A stretch of DNA of 10,959 nucleotides from NCBI GenBank assembly GCA_002221725.1, contig NJFT01000433.1, forward strand, positions 1-10,959. The letters run 5' to 3'. Every line of letters begins with the position of its first letter. Position 1 is the stretch's first letter. This document shows, one piece after another, positions 8,471 to 10,959 of this stretch. The notes under the pieces are model-generated. The model searched no databases and was not told where the DNA came from. It saw only the letters and a list, made by a program, of their open reading frames with translations. The DNA comes from Scedosporium boydii (taxonomy: Eukaryota; Ascomycota; Sordariomycetes; Microascales; Microascaceae). Both the position numbers and the translations under genes were made by a program.

Positions 8471-10855
8471 CTACTGAGTGGGCTTGGCTTCGCCGAAGGT
8501 GAGAGGCACGCGAACAAGGACAGTCCGCCCGGTAGCGGTCGTCAAATACGCGAATTGCCAAGGGACGTGAGGCTGAGCTTGGGGGGCAAGACCAATAGGG
8601 ACGCCAACATTGGGGAAGCCGGGCAGCATGCTTGCGGCGGCAGCACCCTGAGCCGCAGAAGCAGCCAAGTGTGTGAGGCTAGCATTGACGTTGCCTTCAT
8701 GCGCGGGAGGTCCAGAAATGAACAAAGGGCGCTGCGGTGCCTGCATCAATTGCTGAAGAGCACCATAGCCATGGTTGTCAAGCGAAAACTGGGTAGAGTA
8801 AGTGCTGGTCCCCGAACCCTGACGCAAAGCAACTAGTTGCCGCACCTGTGCATTAATCTGCCCATTGATGTCGTCTTGCGCAGAAGCGACGTGGTCCGGT
8901 TGGGGTTCAATTACCGGGGGCTTGTTCACGGGCTCGGGCTGATGTGGTGCAGGCTGGACTTGGGTAGGCTGGGCTGTTCCAGAGATGGCTTCATTAGGGC
9001 GCCGGCGATGGGGAGGATCGGACACAGAAGCAGCCTGCTGGTTCTGGTTTCCAGGCGCCATGTTCTGACTGGACACATTCGCCCGGAGCTGACCACCAAC
9101 GGACCTCCTCGGCTCAACCTTGACGTTCAATCCTCGAAGTCTCAAGCCGTTCTAGATAGCAAAGAACACGATTAGCAGCCATCCTAGAAGAAGACACCGG
9201 AAGAAGAATGTTACAAAGGGGACACGTTGTGTTTGAATCACTTACCAGAGCGGAAGAAGCCTGATTGCACATCTCACGATTGGGCAACTCGACAAAAGCG
9301 TAGGAGCCACGCTCCTTGCGGACGATTCTAATGCTCAGGACATGATTCGTCACCGGGTTGAAAAGACTTCGGATTTCGCCCTCGGTCACGTCCCGGGGGA
9401 GGTTGCCGCAGTAAACCGAACGGTAGGCTTGATGCATCTGGTGCGTGGTCATGGTACTATTTGGCATTCCGCCACCGTTTCCCCGTCCATGGAGACGCTG
9501 GGCCTGGCGGTCCAAGGCCGCTTCGTCATAGTGCTTAGCGACCCACGGACGTTGAAACGTCTAAAGCAGTCACCATGTCAGTCTTGATTTGTCGCTGGAG
9601 AATGATCAAATTCCAAAAAGGAAAGATGCGTCCTGGTGTGATTGGAGTGGGTGCAAGGCAATACTTACGCGACTCAAATCGCGGCTTTCATCCCACTGCT
9701 CAAATTGAACCTTAATGCCATATCCACGATCAAACTTCCTTGATAATGTGCTGGGAGCAACCTCAACGCTGGCGCTTCCAAGACCCCGGATGGCCATCTC
9801 AACCTCATCAACCGTGATGAAGGCCCCGTCTTCGCGGTAGACAAACCAAAACACTAGTCAGATATCAGCAACTAGTTATAAACCGAGTGGCGTCTCGAGG
9901 TATATACTTACATTTGCTATTCGAGCGTTCGATGCGAATGGGTCGTCCGAAAACGGGAATGCCATTAGCGTTCACTGCTGCCTTCTCGGATTCCTTGACA
10001 TTCTACAAACTGACTTAGCATTTCTTCCGGTAAAATCAACCAGCCAACGTTCTGAAGCTTACACAAAACTGAGCAAAAGCATATGGATTCTTGTCGGGCC
10101 CCGAAGGGCGCTTGATTTTGATAAACGGAGTGCCCCATTCCGCAAAAACCTTTTGCAAAGCGATCTCAAGCTGTTTGTCCGTAGCGGCGAAGAGTAAGCT
10201 AGGAGAACGGAAAGTTAGTATATTTCTTAACGGTACTAGTGCTGGGTGCTGAAATGCTTGCTTACTTTCCAACAAACAAGCAAGCCCTTGTCGGGTAGAC
10301 GTCCTGCGCATCGAATTTTCGGTCCTGCACTTCAAGAGCACGGCGAACACCACTCATCGGAGAACTGTTTTATCCATTAGCCGAGGACCGAAAAAAATGA
10401 CCACGCTGGAGAAAATACCTCGTTGTATCTCTACCCTGGCTGGGGGCCGGGCCAGAGGCGGGACCAGAAGATCCCGGAGCAAGAGCGGCACCTTGATTCA
10501 TGTCGTCCTCTCCGTAAATCGTGGTGAAAAGAGGTTTGATAAAATGGTTTCCTGAAACAGCCCCATCAGTACTAAGATTGAACTTGGCGGATGGAAAATC
10601 CCCCGTTGAAGACGCATCATTTCTCCCATGAACAAAACTATAGGGTAGGGTCAACTTACCGGCCGCTTCCGATACTGTTCGACGTTGCTGGGACTTCAAC
10701 GACTCCGCGATAAGAGTGAACTGGTCAGGTGAGTCAACGTGTGACGACGAAAGAGACATCCCTCGTTCACTGGAGTCTACCGGTGCGAAAATGTCTAGGT
10801 TTCGTATCGCCGGGACGGTGACCCAACTGTCGCTTACAGCGTTAGCGCGCATCAT
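8471..10855 (-). CDS. Multi-RRM RNA-binding protein with Gln/Ala/Pro-rich tail
   Basis: This is a probable cytoplasmic or nuclear RNA-binding protein; its target is unknown. Eight exons give 611 aa: 10855..10660, 10551..10419, 10364..10266, 10198..10063, 10002..9912, 9853..9669, 9560..9246 and 9151..8471. Introns are 108, 54, 67, 60, 58, 108 and 94 nt, mostly with GTAAGT/GTAAGC donors. RRM1 (about 136-213) has RNP2 CLFVGNL and RNP1 NPYAFAQF. Residues about 219-290 look like a degenerate RRM (EVEMAIRGLGSASVEV, GYGIKVQFEQW). RRM3 (about 327-402) has RNP2 VYCGNL and RNP1 RGSYAFVEL. The N-terminus (1-135) is Ser/Asp-rich and the tail (403-611) is Gln/Ala/Pro-rich, both probably disordered. ATG 10855 has AAG before it and is followed at once by a second ATG; the frame stays open a little upstream, so an earlier start or exon outside the window is possible. 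The architecture resembles poorly studied ascomycete three-RRM proteins; I give no symbol. Confidence 0.85.
10552..10659 (-). other. Intron 1 of the RRM gene: 108 nt, no in-frame stop
   Basis: Donor GTAAGT at 10659..10654 and acceptor TTTCAG ending at 10552 bound a 108-nt segment, with a weak branch-like CTGAT near 10570. Its length is a multiple of three and it has no stop in frame. Splicing gives ...SEAAGNHFIKPL; retention inserts 36 residues. The strong donor favours an intron, but the sequence does not settle it. Confidence 0.55.
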
Positions 10856-10959
10856 CTTGGGTTTTAATCTGTCTGCTAACAGCAGAGAAACGATAGCGAT
10901 AATTGTGATAGAAGAGTGGCTGAAGGATGATGAAATATCCGATACCGATGAACGATAGA

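Noticed and set aside
8372..8836. A 154-codon plus-strand frame.
   Set aside because: It is antisense to the Gln/Ala/Pro-rich final exon of the RRM gene and shows no protein-family features.
1..10959. tRNA, rRNA, CRISPR array, transposon or biosynthetic-cluster genes.
   Set aside because: I looked for tRNA T-arm motifs, long terminal repeats, transposase-like frames and regular repeat-spacer arrays and found none. The four genes are of ordinary, unrelated function.

Overview
The window looks like nuclear DNA of a filamentous ascomycete fungus (Pezizomycotina). It carries well-separated, monocistronic, intron-rich genes. Most introns are 54-131 nt, with GTAAGT/GTGAGT-type donors, CTAAC-like branch sites and AG acceptors. 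The recognisable proteins have fungal counterparts. There is no sign of bacterial operons, CRISPR arrays or insertion sequences. The species cannot be named from sequence alone.

Layout: (1) positions 25-660, minus strand, hold the 5' part of an EOS1-like ER N-glycosylation gene; the rest lies off the left edge. (2) Positions 661-2438 form a divergent intergenic region. (3) Positions 2439-3532, plus strand, hold a two-exon gene for a mitochondrial inner-membrane mitoribosome receptor of the MBA1/mL45 family. (4) Positions 3533-4062 are a convergent 3' region. (5) Positions 4063-6902, minus strand, hold a five-exon sodium:solute symporter gene, distantly DUR3-like; it has a 33-nt exon and an 823-nt intron. 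(6) Positions 6903-8470 are intergenic, with the symporter promoter at one side and the RNA-binding gene's 3' region at the other. (7) Positions 8471-10855, minus strand, hold an eight-exon gene for a protein with two clear RNA-recognition motifs, a degenerate middle one and a Gln/Ala/Pro-rich tail.

I assembled the exons by hand from splice signals, reading-frame continuity and family resemblance. All junctions keep frame, and the spliced products are 330 aa (MBA1-like), 523 aa (symporter) and 611 aa (RRM protein). EOS1 is incomplete, with about 174 residues visible.

The four genes have unrelated roles: ER glycosylation, mitochondrial translation, plasma-membrane solute uptake and RNA binding. 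I see no gene cluster or new system. The observations worth follow-up concern gene structure: a microexon beside an unusually long intron, a stop-free intron whose length is a multiple of three, an overlapping upstream ORF at EOS1, and a perfect hairpin across a stop codon.
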